In this document: piece after piece, positions 15,562 to 23,386 of the stretch
Layout: every line of letters starts with the position of its first letter
How positions within the stretch are numbered: position 1 is the first letter of the stretch
Assembly (NCBI RefSeq): GCF_014108865.1
Contig: NZ_CP053928.1
Span: 3,658,001 to 3,722,000 of the forward strand
Direction: 5' to 3'
DNA from: Nocardioides sp. WS12
GTDB lineage: Bacteria > Actinomycetota > Actinomycetes > Propionibacteriales > Nocardioidaceae
DNA: 64,000 nt
Notes under the pieces: model-generated
What the model was told of the DNA's origin: nothing
Seen by the model: only the letters and a program-made list of their open reading frames with translations
Database searches by the model: none
Made by a program: the position numbers and the translations under genes

Positions 15562-17697
15562 ATGATGCGATTCCTGGCGCGCCTGGTGGCGGCAATCCTG
15601 TTCCTCACCCTGGCGGTCGACGCCACGGCGGCGGAGGCGGCCACCCGACCGTCCGCACCGCGGGCGGTGAAGGCAACGCCTGGCAATCAGGCGGTCAAGG
15701 TCAGTTGGGTCGTACCCGCCTCGAACGGCGGCGCGGCCATCGACCGGTACGCCGTCCAGCGACGGGCCAGTACGACGGCATCGTGGGTGACGGTGAAGTT
15801 CACGACCGGCTCCGCGCGGTCGTGGACGAACACGGGTCTGACCAACGGCAAGAAGTACTACTTCCGCGTCCTCGCCCACAACCGGCGCGGGTACGGCACG
15901 GCCAGCACGACGGTGGCCGCGACGCCACGCACTGTCCCCTTGTCGCCGCGCAACCCCGCTGCGACCACGCGCCTCCTGAGTTTCAGTACGGGCTGGGATG
16001 CGCCGACCAGCAACGGTGGCGCACCCATCGACTTCTACCTCGTCGAGATCTCCACCGACGGCGCTGTGTGGACCACGCCGAAGAAGTGGCGTCCGGGTAT
16101 CGACACCGCCGCGCCGCTGTTCACCGGCCTCATCGGAGGCGATCAGTACTACTTCCGCATCCGCGCCCACAATGCCGCGGGTTACAGCGTCGGGACCGGC
16201 GCTGGCCCCTACCGTGCTCACACCACCCCCAACGCCGTTACTGGGCTGAACGCAGTGGCCGGCAACGGGCAAGTGACATTGACCTGGACGGCACCCGGCA
16301 GCGACCTCGCCAATACGGGTGTCCCGGCTGCGTCGACGTACAAGGTCGAGAAGAGCACCGACGGTGGCACGAACTGGACTTCGGCAGGGCCGAACACCAG
16401 CAGCACGTCGTACACCGCCACCAGCCTGACCAACGGGACGGCCTACAAGTTCCGCGTCACGGCGGGAACGAACATCACGAACCTGCCGTTCGGACCTGCG
16501 ACAGAGACGACAGCGACAACACCGATCGGCGCACCGACCCCACCCCTGAACCTCACCCTGAACTGGCGCCTGGATGAGGGCAACGTCCTCGCCTGGGATG
16601 CGCCGGAGTCCGATGGCGGCATCGACCTCACCCGATACGTCGTGGAGTACTGGACCGATCCAGAGGACCGGGACACGTTCACGACTGGGGACGGATCCAC
16701 CCTCGAGACAACCGTCGACGCAGCAGCACTCGACCACAACTTCCGGGTGAAGGCCTGCAACGGTCCGGACGAGATCGACTGCAGTCCGTACTCGGCGACC
16801 ATCGGTCCGATTCCCGGTGGGGTCCAGAGCCTCGACGCCGTGGACACCAGCGATGACACCGCCGCGAGCGTGACCCTCGGCTGGGACACCCCCGCCGGTG
16901 CCACCCCCGACGACTACACGGTCTCGCGGACCACCGATGTGGCCGCAACACCTGAAGACACCACCTGGACGGTGTTCGCTCCCACCGCCGACACGACCTA
17001 TGTCGACGAGACCGCCGACTACGGGACCACCTACAAGTACCGAGTCGTGGCGAACGGCGCCAACGGCTCGGGCACGTGGGTGTTCGACGAGGTCACCACA
17101 CGGCCCCAGTACGTCCTGAGCACGTCGCATTCGGCGATCCAGGTGACCGAAGGTGGGGCCGGCGGTTCCTTCCAGGTGACCCTCGACCCGGTGGTCCAGA
17201 ACGACACCGTGATCCAGGTGTCGACGTCGGACTCCGACGTGGCGGTTCCCACGACGTCAACGGTCACCATTCAGGCAGGGCAGTCGTCAGCCAGCGTGAC
17301 CATCAACGGTGTCGCGGACGCGAACCTGACCAACGAGCCGGCGATCATCACACTCACCTACGGCACCCAGACGAAGCAGGTCACCGTCACCGTGAACGAC
17401 GACGACACCCAGGCGCTCGTCCTGACCGACGACACGGTGACCATGACGGAGAGTGGCAGCCAGATCGTCGACGTGTCCCTCGCCTTCCAGCCGACCAGCA
17501 ACGTCACGGTCAACGTCGGCTCCAGCGACACGGACACCGCCACCGTCGGGCCCAGCACGTTGACCTTCACACCGGGGAACTGGAACGTCCCCCAGTCGGT
17601 GACGATCAACGGGGTGGCGGCTGGGCTCGCCACGGTCTCGCTGTCGTCCGCCAGTGCGCCGACCGCGACGGTCGATGTCACCGTCGAGGCACCTTAG
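15562..17697 (+). CDS. Secreted fibronectin type III / Calx-beta-like multidomain protein
   Basis: About 711 residues. The signal peptide (MRFLARLVAAILFLTLAVDATAAEA) is followed by about five fibronectin type III repeats (roughly 30-515), each with the PSAPRAVKA...SNGGAAIDRYAV...GLTNGKKYYFRVLAHN pattern. Two C-terminal beta-sandwich repeats resemble Calx-beta modules (VTEGGAGGSFQVTLD...; MTESGSQIVDVSL...). There is no LPXTG, transmembrane anchor or catalytic domain, so it should be a released surface or matrix protein, perhaps polysaccharide- or cell-wall-binding. Three adjacent starts exist (15559, 15562, 15565); 15562 has the best spacing from AAGGGGG. It ends with a 4-base overlap with the convergent gene. 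Confidence 0.85.
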   Translation: MMRFLARLVAAILFLTLAVDATAAEAATRPSAPRAVKATPGNQAVKVSWVVPASNGGAAIDRYAVQRRASTTASWVTVKFTTGSARSWTNTGLTNGKKYYFRVLAHNRRGYGTASTTVAATPRTVPLSPRNPAATTRLLSFSTGWDAPTSNGGAPIDFYLVEISTDGAVWTTPKKWRPGIDTAAPLFTGLIGGDQYYFRIRAHNAAGYSVGTGAGPYRAHTTPNAVTGLNAVAGNGQVTLTWTAPGSDLANTGVPAASTYKVEKSTDGGTNWTSAGPNTSSTSYTATSLTNGTAYKFRVTAGTNITNLPFGPATETTATTPIGAPTPPLNLTLNWRLDEGNVLAWDAPESDGGIDLTRYVVEYWTDPEDRDTFTTGDGSTLETTVDAAALDHNFRVKACNGPDEIDCSPYSATIGPIPGGVQSLDAVDTSDDTAASVTLGWDTPAGATPDDYTVSRTTDVAATPEDTTWTVFAPTADTTYVDETADYGTTYKYRVVANGANGSGTWVFDEVTTRPQYVLSTSHSAIQVTEGGAGGSFQVTLDPVVQNDTVIQVSTSDSDVAVPTTSTVTIQAGQSSASVTINGVADANLTNEPAIITLTYGTQTKQVTVTVNDDDTQALVLTDDTVTMTESGSQIVDVSLAFQPTSNVTVNVGSSDTDTATVGPSTLTFTPGNWNVPQSVTINGVAAGLATVSLSSASAPTATVDVTVEAP

Positions 17698-18107
17698 GTA
17701 CGGCGCAGCTTCCGTCGTACGAAGGAGTACGGAAGCACGCAGAACGGCAGCCCGAGCCCCAGCAGGATCAGGGGTAGACCGAGCGAGCGGCTGTAGAGCT
17801 CGTCGCCGCGAATGGTCGCCGTGACCGTGTCGCCGACCTCGTTGTCGCCGGAGCCCTGGATGGGACCGGTGTGCACCACGCCGTCCTGGGTCCAGCGGGC
17901 GGTGCAGTACTGCTTGGAGGCCTTGTAGCCGATGTCGATGTCGCAGTGGAGGACCTCGGCCTCGACCTTCTCCCCGAACTGTCGCTGCCCGAGCAGCCAC
18001 AGTCCGCTTCCCACCAGCACCAGCGGGAAGATCATGACCACGGCGAGCAGGATGTTCACCACGATCTTCATGGGCAGCGTCTCGGGAGGCTTCTGCACCT
18101 CTGTCAT
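17694..18107 (-). CDS. Small two-helix membrane protein (DUF3592-like)
   Basis: 137 residues. Two transmembrane helices (about 14-40 and 108-130) flank an extracytoplasmic loop of about 65 residues containing two cysteines (HCDIDIGYKASKQYC), a possible disulfide. The arrangement with a GDTVTATIRGDELYSRS-type stretch before the second helix is like DUF3592 proteins. No function is known. It is convergent with the fibronectin-repeat gene and divergent from the exonuclease. Confidence 0.72.
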   Translation of the reverse strand: MTEVQKPPETLPMKIVVNILLAVVMIFPLVLVGSGLWLLGQRQFGEKVEAEVLHCDIDIGYKASKQYCTARWTQDGVVHTGPIQGSGDNEVGDTVTATIRGDELYSRSLGLPLILLGLGLPFCVLPYSFVRRKLRRT

Positions 18108-18172
18108 GTCCCGAGCATGGCACCGTCGTACGGCACCGGGAATGGCGCGAACGGACTAGGTCCCTCGATAGC

Positions 18173-19195
18173 ATGACGACGATCACCATGACCACGTCCT
18201 CCTCGCCTCCGCGCCAGCGCAAGTTGCTGCTCGCTGTGGACGCACCGTCGCTGCTGCACCGCAACCACCACGCGCGGGCACACACCCGGCTCGCCGACCG
18301 ATCGGGCCGACCTGCGTGGGCGCTGCACGGGATGCTGCGGCAGATCATCGAGTCCATCGACTCGTTCGCTCCGGACGCCGTGATCTTCGGTCTCGACGAC
18401 CGTGCCGCCTCGCTGCGCCGCGACTTCTACCCCGACTACAAGGCCGGGCGCGCGGAGAAGGACGACCAGCTCGTCGACCAGCTCGACCGCGCCGGGTCGC
18501 TCCTCGACGCGCTCGGCCTGGCGACGCTCACTCCCCCGGGCCTCGAGGCCGATGACGTCAACGCTTCGGCCGCCACCTGGGCCGAGGAGAACGACTGGAA
18601 CTGCGTCATCATCACGTCCGACCGGGACGCGTTCGCCCACATCAGCGACCACACCTCGATCCTGCGGCTCATCGACGGCGGCATCAACGGTTCGCCCCTG
18701 CTCACGCCCAGCCGGCTCAGGATCATGTACGGCGTCGCGGCGGAGAACTATCTCGAGTACGCCGCGTTGCGGGGTGATGCCAGTGACAACCTCCCCGGCG
18801 TCACCGGCATCGGCGAGAAGTCGGCGTCCGCGCTGCTGTCCCACATGGGCTCCATGCAGGCGGCGTGGGCCGACATCGAGCACAACAACGGCGATGCGCT
18901 GCTGGCGGCGTTCGACAGTTGGGCCGAGGAGACGGGCGCCCGCCGGATCGGCGCGAGTCTGCTCAAGCGCCTCACGGCCGACGGTGCGCGCGAGCGCTTC
19001 GAGTTCAACGTCCGGATCATGTCCGGGCGCACCGACCTGGACCTCGGCCTCACCCCGGACATCCCGGGTACACCCGGCCTGTTGCCGCTCGACATCGAAC
19101 GGGTCGAGCGCGTGGTCGGTCACCTCAACATGGAGGCGACGACCGCACTCGCGTTGCGGGTGCTGACCGGCGACCCTGCCTCGATCGGGAGATGA
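18173..19195 (+). CDS. Stand-alone 5'-3' exonuclease (Pol I N-domain/FEN family)
   Basis: 340 residues, the size of a DNA polymerase I 5'-3' exonuclease domain without a polymerase. Metal-binding acidic clusters appear in LLAVDAPSLLHRNHHA, IFGLDDRAASLRRDFYPDYKAGR, GLEADDVNASAA and IITSDRDAFAHI. The helix-3-turn-helix DNA-binding segment is RGDASDNLPGVTGIGEKSASALL. It would remove flaps or RNA primers. No ribosome site precedes ATG 18173 or the alternative ATG 18188, so the message may be leaderless. The carboxyltransferase follows 7 bases downstream and is probably co-transcribed. Confidence 0.9.
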   Translation: MTTITMTTSSSPPRQRKLLLAVDAPSLLHRNHHARAHTRLADRSGRPAWALHGMLRQIIESIDSFAPDAVIFGLDDRAASLRRDFYPDYKAGRAEKDDQLVDQLDRAGSLLDALGLATLTPPGLEADDVNASAATWAEENDWNCVIITSDRDAFAHISDHTSILRLIDGGINGSPLLTPSRLRIMYGVAAENYLEYAALRGDASDNLPGVTGIGEKSASALLSHMGSMQAAWADIEHNNGDALLAAFDSWAEETGARRIGASLLKRLTADGARERFEFNVRIMSGRTDLDLGLTPDIPGTPGLLPLDIERVERVVGHLNMEATTALALRVLTGDPASIGR

Positions 19196-19202
19196 TGAAC
19201 TG

Positions 19203-20723
19203 ATGACCGAGGACGCGCCCGCGCAGGGACTGACAGAGGTGCTCGCCCGGCGCTTCCTCACCACCGATGCCGCCCGGAGCGAGAAGGTCGACCGCTGGCA
19301 CGGCCGCGGTCGTCGTACGGCCAGGGAGAACATCGCCGATCTGGTCGACGCTGGATCCTTCGTCGAGTACGGCCGCTTCGTCACCCCCGCACAGGAGTCC
19401 CGCCGATCGCTCGCGGAACTGGTCGTCGAAGCGCCCGCAGACGGGATCATCGGCGGCACGGCAACGATCGACGGCCACCCCTGCGCGGTCCTGTCCTACG
19501 ACTACCTGGTGATGGCCGGCACCCAGGGCATGCGCGGGCACCGGAAGTCGGACCGGCTGATCGAGCTGATCGGCCGGATGGGACTACCGACAGTCTTCTT
19601 CACCGAGGGCGGCGGCGGTCGTCCCGGCGACACCGACCTGCCTCTCGTGTCCGCACTCGACGTCGGGTCGTTCGCGCTGTGGGGTGAACTCCAGGGCGTG
19701 GTTCCGCGGATCGCGGTCGTCTCCGGCCGATGCTTCGCCGGCAATGCGGTGCTGGCCGGATGCGCCGACCTGCGGATCGCCACCCCCGACGCGAACCTCG
19801 GCATGGCCGGGCCCGCAATGATCGCCGGGGGCGGCCTGGGCCAGTTCGCCGCCGAGGAGATCGGACCCGCCGACGAGCAGGCTGCCAACGGCGTGCTGGA
19901 CGTGGTCGTCGACGACGAGGCCGAGGCCGTCGACGTCGTACGACGACTGCTCTCCTGCCTGCGTGGTCCCACCACCGACGCGGCGGGCGACGGGGGCGCC
20001 GACGACCAGGACGTCCTGCGCACGCTGCTGCCGGAGAACGACCGTGAGGGTTTCGACGTCCGCCCGGTCATCGAAACCCTTGCCGACACGGACACGCTCA
20101 CCTGGCTGCGCGAGGGCTGGGCGCCCGAACTGGTGACGGCGATCGGCCGCATCGGTGGCATCCCCGCCGGCTTCGTCGCCAACCAGTCCACGCACCTGGC
20201 CGGCGCCCTGACCGCAGACGCATCGGCGAAGGCTGCCGACTTCCTGGAGCTGTGCCAGCGCTGGGAACTGCCGGTGGTCTCCCTGGTCGACACCCCGGGC
20301 TTCATGGTCGGTCCCGAGGCCGAACGCACCGGCCTGGTCCGGCACGCCTCGCGGATGGTGACGGCAGGTGCCCTGCTGACCGTGCCCCTGATCGGCGTGG
20401 TCCTGCGCCGCGGCTACGGCCTCGGCGCGCAGGCCATGCTCGGCGGCAGCACCCACCGCCCGCTGCTCACCGTGGCCTGGCCGGGCGCGCACCTCGGCGC
20501 GATGGGGCTGGAGGGCGCCGTACGGCTGGCGCTGGCGAAGGAGCTGGCCGCGATGCCCGAGCAGGAGCGCGAGGCCGCCGTGGCCGAGCACACCGCCCAG
20601 CTCCGCGACCACGCGAAGGCACTGAACGCCGCGCGGATGTTCGAGATCGACGACGTGATCGACCCCGCGGAGACCCGCGCCGTCATCGTCGCGACCTTGC
20701 AGCGGGCCGCCCCGCGCGGCTGA
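19203..20723 (+). CDS. Acyl-CoA carboxylase carboxyltransferase (beta) subunit-like protein
   Basis: 506 residues with two crotonase-fold halves, as in biotin-dependent carboxyltransferases (AccD/PccB) and methylmalonyl-CoA decarboxylase. The N-half has GGTATIDGHPCAVLSYDYLVMAGTQG with the oxyanion region GNAVLAGCADL. The C-half has LVDTPGFMVGPEAERTG and GYGLGAQAMLGG. It transfers carboxyl from biotin to an acyl-CoA in typical members. No biotin carboxylase or biotin carrier gene is nearby, so the partner must be elsewhere or the role has diverged. The glycine pattern is less canonical than PccB. Preceded by GGGAGATGATGA 7 bases from the exonuclease stop. Confidence 0.82.
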   Translation: MTEDAPAQGLTEVLARRFLTTDAARSEKVDRWHGRGRRTARENIADLVDAGSFVEYGRFVTPAQESRRSLAELVVEAPADGIIGGTATIDGHPCAVLSYDYLVMAGTQGMRGHRKSDRLIELIGRMGLPTVFFTEGGGGRPGDTDLPLVSALDVGSFALWGELQGVVPRIAVVSGRCFAGNAVLAGCADLRIATPDANLGMAGPAMIAGGGLGQFAAEEIGPADEQAANGVLDVVVDDEAEAVDVVRRLLSCLRGPTTDAAGDGGADDQDVLRTLLPENDREGFDVRPVIETLADTDTLTWLREGWAPELVTAIGRIGGIPAGFVANQSTHLAGALTADASAKAADFLELCQRWELPVVSLVDTPGFMVGPEAERTGLVRHASRMVTAGALLTVPLIGVVLRRGYGLGAQAMLGGSTHRPLLTVAWPGAHLGAMGLEGAVRLALAKELAAMPEQEREAAVAEHTAQLRDHAKALNAARMFEIDDVIDPAETRAVIVATLQRAAPRG

Positions 20724-20724
20724 G

Positions 20725-21456
20725 CTACTTGTCGAGCTTCTTCTTGATGAGCCAGGCACCCAGGCCCAGCGCCGCCGCGCCGGCCGCGATGGTGCCCGGC
20801 CGGTTCTGCCAGCGGGTGTACTCGTCGGCGACCTGCGGCCAGGCCTCACCGATCACGGCTGCCGCGTCCTCGGGTGTTGCCTTCAGGCCCTCGACCGAGA
20901 CGGGCGTCCCGAAGACCATCCGCACCTTGCGCGGCAGCGGCCAGCGGCGCTTCTCCGTGCCGGTGATGGTGGTCGGGATCAGCGGCGCACCGGCCTCGAT
21001 TGCCAGTCGGGCGGCGCCACGCTTCGGCGCACCGAGGCCCTCTTCACGAACCCGGGTGCCCTCGGGGAAGAGGGCGAGCGCGTCGCCGCGGGCCAGGATC
21101 GCCCGCGCCGTCTCGAGGGCCTCCTCGTCGGACGAGCCCCGGCGCACCGGGAAGGCACCCAGGCGCAGGAAGATGCCCGCCAGGGGTCCCTCGAAGTGCT
21201 CGGCCTTGCCCATGAAGTGCACCGGCCGACGCAGCACGATGGCCACGAAGAACGGGTCCCAGAAGCTCTTGTGGTTGGGCACGATGACGACCGGCCCCTT
21301 CTTGGGGACGTTCTCCTTGCCCGTCGCGGTGAAGCCGCACACGATCCGCAGGATCAGCGCCGCGGTGTACTTCACGATCAGGTAGAGCGGTCCGCTCACA
21401 CCCTTCTCGCGCGCGATCCGGTGGGCTTCTTCGTTCGTCGTCGGCACGAGTGCCAT
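20725..21456 (-). CDS. 1-acyl-sn-glycerol-3-phosphate acyltransferase (PlsC family)
   Basis: 243 residues. Acyltransferase block I is NHKSFWD (61-67, NHx4D), block II GAFPVRRG, block III FPEGTRVREEG and block IV PLIPTTITGTE. It would add the second acyl chain to lysophosphatidate on the cytoplasmic membrane face. Hydrophobic stretches at about 22-42 and 215-235 suggest membrane association. The stop lies 2 bases from the convergent carboxyltransferase stop. Confidence 0.9.
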   Translation of the reverse strand: MALVPTTNEEAHRIAREKGVSGPLYLIVKYTAALILRIVCGFTATGKENVPKKGPVVIVPNHKSFWDPFFVAIVLRRPVHFMGKAEHFEGPLAGIFLRLGAFPVRRGSSDEEALETARAILARGDALALFPEGTRVREEGLGAPKRGAARLAIEAGAPLIPTTITGTEKRRWPLPRKVRMVFGTPVSVEGLKATPEDAAAVIGEAWPQVADEYTRWQNRPGTIAAGAAALGLGAWLIKKKLDK

Positions 21457-21511
21457 CTTGGCGCGAGCGCCCCGATCCGGCCAGTGGCTCGCCGGATGAC
21501 CGGCGAAAGGC

Positions 21512-21865
21512 TCAGTGGATGAGGTCGCGCCAGTTCAGCGGTACGGCGCCCCGCGGGCCCGGCGCGGGCTGGTCCTCGGGGTGCGCCGTCGGTTCCGCGA
21601 GCGGCGGGCCGTCGTAGTAGTCCTCGGCCACGTAGTCCCAGAACCAGTTCTCGCCCGGTTCGAACGTCTGGACCAGTTGATGACCGGTCTGCTTGAAGTG
21701 CGCGGTCGCGTGCTGCCCGGGCGACGAGTCGCAGCAACCCACGTGGCCACAGGCGGCACACCGACGCAGGTGCACCCACCAGCCACTCAACTCGGAACAC
21801 TCCTGGCAGCCGGTCCCGCTGGGCGCTGCGTCGACGTCGATGGCCGGGTTCTGGTCGCTGGTCAC
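21512..21865 (-). CDS. UBP-type zinc finger protein
   Basis: 117 residues. A single zf-UBP-like domain (about 18-85) supplies cysteines and histidines in CQECSELSGWWVHLRRCAACGHVGCCDSSPGQHATAHFKQTGHQLV, consistent with two or three zinc sites. Bacterial one-domain members occur widely in Actinobacteria and have no ubiquitin partner; their role is unknown. The proline-rich C-terminus is probably flexible. Start GTG 21865. Divergent from the phosphodiesterase. Confidence 0.85.
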   Translation of the reverse strand: MTSDQNPAIDVDAAPSGTGCQECSELSGWWVHLRRCAACGHVGCCDSSPGQHATAHFKQTGHQLVQTFEPGENWFWDYVAEDYYDGPPLAEPTAHPEDQPAPGPRGAVPLNWRDLIH

Positions 21866-21930
21866 AGCGCGACGCTAACCGGGCACGCGCGTCGACACCA
21901 CCCCTTCGGTCCAGCGCCTACGCTCGTGCC

Positions 21931-22848
21931 GTGGAGCCTCTCGGCCAGTACCCCGATCCGATCCATGTCGTCGCGCACCTCAGCGATCCGCACCTGCTCG
22001 CCAGCTCGCTGCAGTACGGCGTCGTGGACACCGCCGCGCACCTGGAACGCGCGCTCGAGCGGCTGGCCCGGTTGCCGATGCCGCCGCAGGCGCTCGTGTT
22101 CACGGGCGACCTGGCGGACAAAGCCGAGCCGGCGGCGTACACGAAGTTGCGCGAGATCGTGGAGCCGGCGGCCGAGGCACTCGGCGCCGAAGTCGTGTGG
22201 GTGATGGGCAATCACGACGAACGGGAGGTCTACTCGCGCGAGCTCTTCGGTGCGGAGAGCGACGCGCCGCAGGACCGCGTCCACGACATCAACGGCCTGC
22301 GCATCGTCGCCCTCGACACCAGCGTCCCGGGCTGGCACCACGGCGAACTCTCCGACGACCAACTCGCTTGGCTGACCGACGTCCTCACCGAACCGGCCCC
22401 GCACGGCACGCTGCTCGCGATGCACCACGCACCGATCCCGGTGCCGATGTTGCGCCTGGCCGAGCTGATCGAGTTGCACGACCAGGAGCGGCTTGCTGCC
22501 GTGGTGGCCGGGACGGACGTGCGCGGGATCCTCGGCGGCCACTTCCACTTCACGTCGTTCTCGACGTTCGCGGGCGTGCCGGTCTCGGTGGCCTCGGCGA
22601 CGTGCTACACCTCCGAGGTCTTGCCGAACCAGCGCCTGCTCTCCGGCGTCGACGCGAGCCAGGCCTTCACGATGCTCCACCTCTACGAGGACCGCATCGT
22701 GCACTCCGTCGTTCCGGCCATGGACGGCCCGGAGGTCACCGGTCACGGTCTGGAGATGCTGGCGCCGTTCAACGCGATGACGCCCGCGGAGCGCTTCGAC
22801 ATGGTGTCGCGCAAGGACTCCCTGCTGAACCGGCCCACCGGCGACTGA
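21931..22848 (+). CDS. Calcineurin-like phosphodiesterase (CpdA/Icc-type)
   Basis: 305 residues with the complete metallophosphoesterase motif set: HLSDPHL (D-x-H), FTGDLAD (GDxxD), MGNHDE (GNHD/E), MHHAP and GGHFHF (GHxH). This two-metal active site hydrolyses phosphodiesters. The closest characterised group is the 3',5'-cAMP phosphodiesterase CpdA and mycobacterial Rv0805-like enzymes, but substrate ranges are broad. GTG start, apparently without a good ribosome site. Confidence 0.88.
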   Translation: MEPLGQYPDPIHVVAHLSDPHLLASSLQYGVVDTAAHLERALERLARLPMPPQALVFTGDLADKAEPAAYTKLREIVEPAAEALGAEVVWVMGNHDEREVYSRELFGAESDAPQDRVHDINGLRIVALDTSVPGWHHGELSDDQLAWLTDVLTEPAPHGTLLAMHHAPIPVPMLRLAELIELHDQERLAAVVAGTDVRGILGGHFHFTSFSTFAGVPVSVASATCYTSEVLPNQRLLSGVDASQAFTMLHLYEDRIVHSVVPAMDGPEVTGHGLEMLAPFNAMTPAERFDMVSRKDSLLNRPTGD

Positions 22849-22854
22849 CGAGGG

Positions 22855-23301
22855 TCAGCGCCACGCCCGGCGCACGGGCATCTCGGCCGCGCGATCCCAG
22901 CCCGTGCCGAGTTGGCGACCCGACAACTCGTCCCACCGCAGTCGGATCCACACGTCGTCCTCGCGTCGCAGCCAGCGGGGTGGCCCCGGGACGTGGCGCT
23001 CTGTCTCGGTCCGTTCCACGCCGGACACCCGCTCGCCGTATCCACGAGCAACCACGGACCAGCCGTGGCCCCGCTCGTAGTCGACGTCGTCGACCTCGAA
23101 CAACAACACCGCGCCGTCGGCGTACCGATCGAGCATCGTGCCCGCCGCGGTGCGCGCGAGAACGGCGTCGTCGACCGTGACGTAATTGACCGGAAAGACC
23201 TCGACCTCGCGAGGTCCGGCCAACATGACCAGGCGCCCGAAGACCCCGGACCGCAACAGGTCCTCGCACTCGTCTGTCGTCAGATCCGTCATTGCAGGCA
23301 T
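22855..23301 (-). CDS. PNPOx-fold flavin/F420-binding protein, DosR-type regulon member
   Basis: 148 residues with a split-barrel pyridoxamine 5'-phosphate oxidase-like fold (FGRLVMLAGPREVEVFPVNYVTVDDAVLARTAAGTMLD...VLFEVDD...WSVVARGYGERV). It is similar in pattern to the protein at 25126. Relatives in the mycobacterial dormancy regulon have the same fold and poorly known redox roles. ATG 23301 follows AGAGGA at good spacing. The DosR-like box at 23337-23350 is centred about 42 bases upstream. A single gene beyond the kinase on the same strand; a separate promoter is implied by the box. Confidence 0.82.
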   Translation of the reverse strand: MPAMTDLTTDECEDLLRSGVFGRLVMLAGPREVEVFPVNYVTVDDAVLARTAAGTMLDRYADGAVLLFEVDDVDYERGHGWSVVARGYGERVSGVERTETERHVPGPPRWLRREDDVWIRLRWDELSGRQLGTGWDRAAEMPVRRAWR

Positions 23302-23336
23302 GGGGCCATCCTCTGCGCGGAGGGGCCCCGGCGACA

Positions 23337-23350
23337 GGGCCGAAAGTCCC
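23337..23350. promoter_or_regulatory. DosR-like box A
   Basis: GGGCCGAAAGTCCC, whose reverse complement GGGACTTTCGGCCC matches 12 of 14 bases of the mycobacterial DosR core GGGACTWWAGTCCC. It is centred about 42 bases upstream of the PNPOx-fold gene at 23301. Confidence 0.75.
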
Positions 23351-23386
23351 TCGGCGCAAGGCCTCACCTCCCTCGCCAGGTCCACG

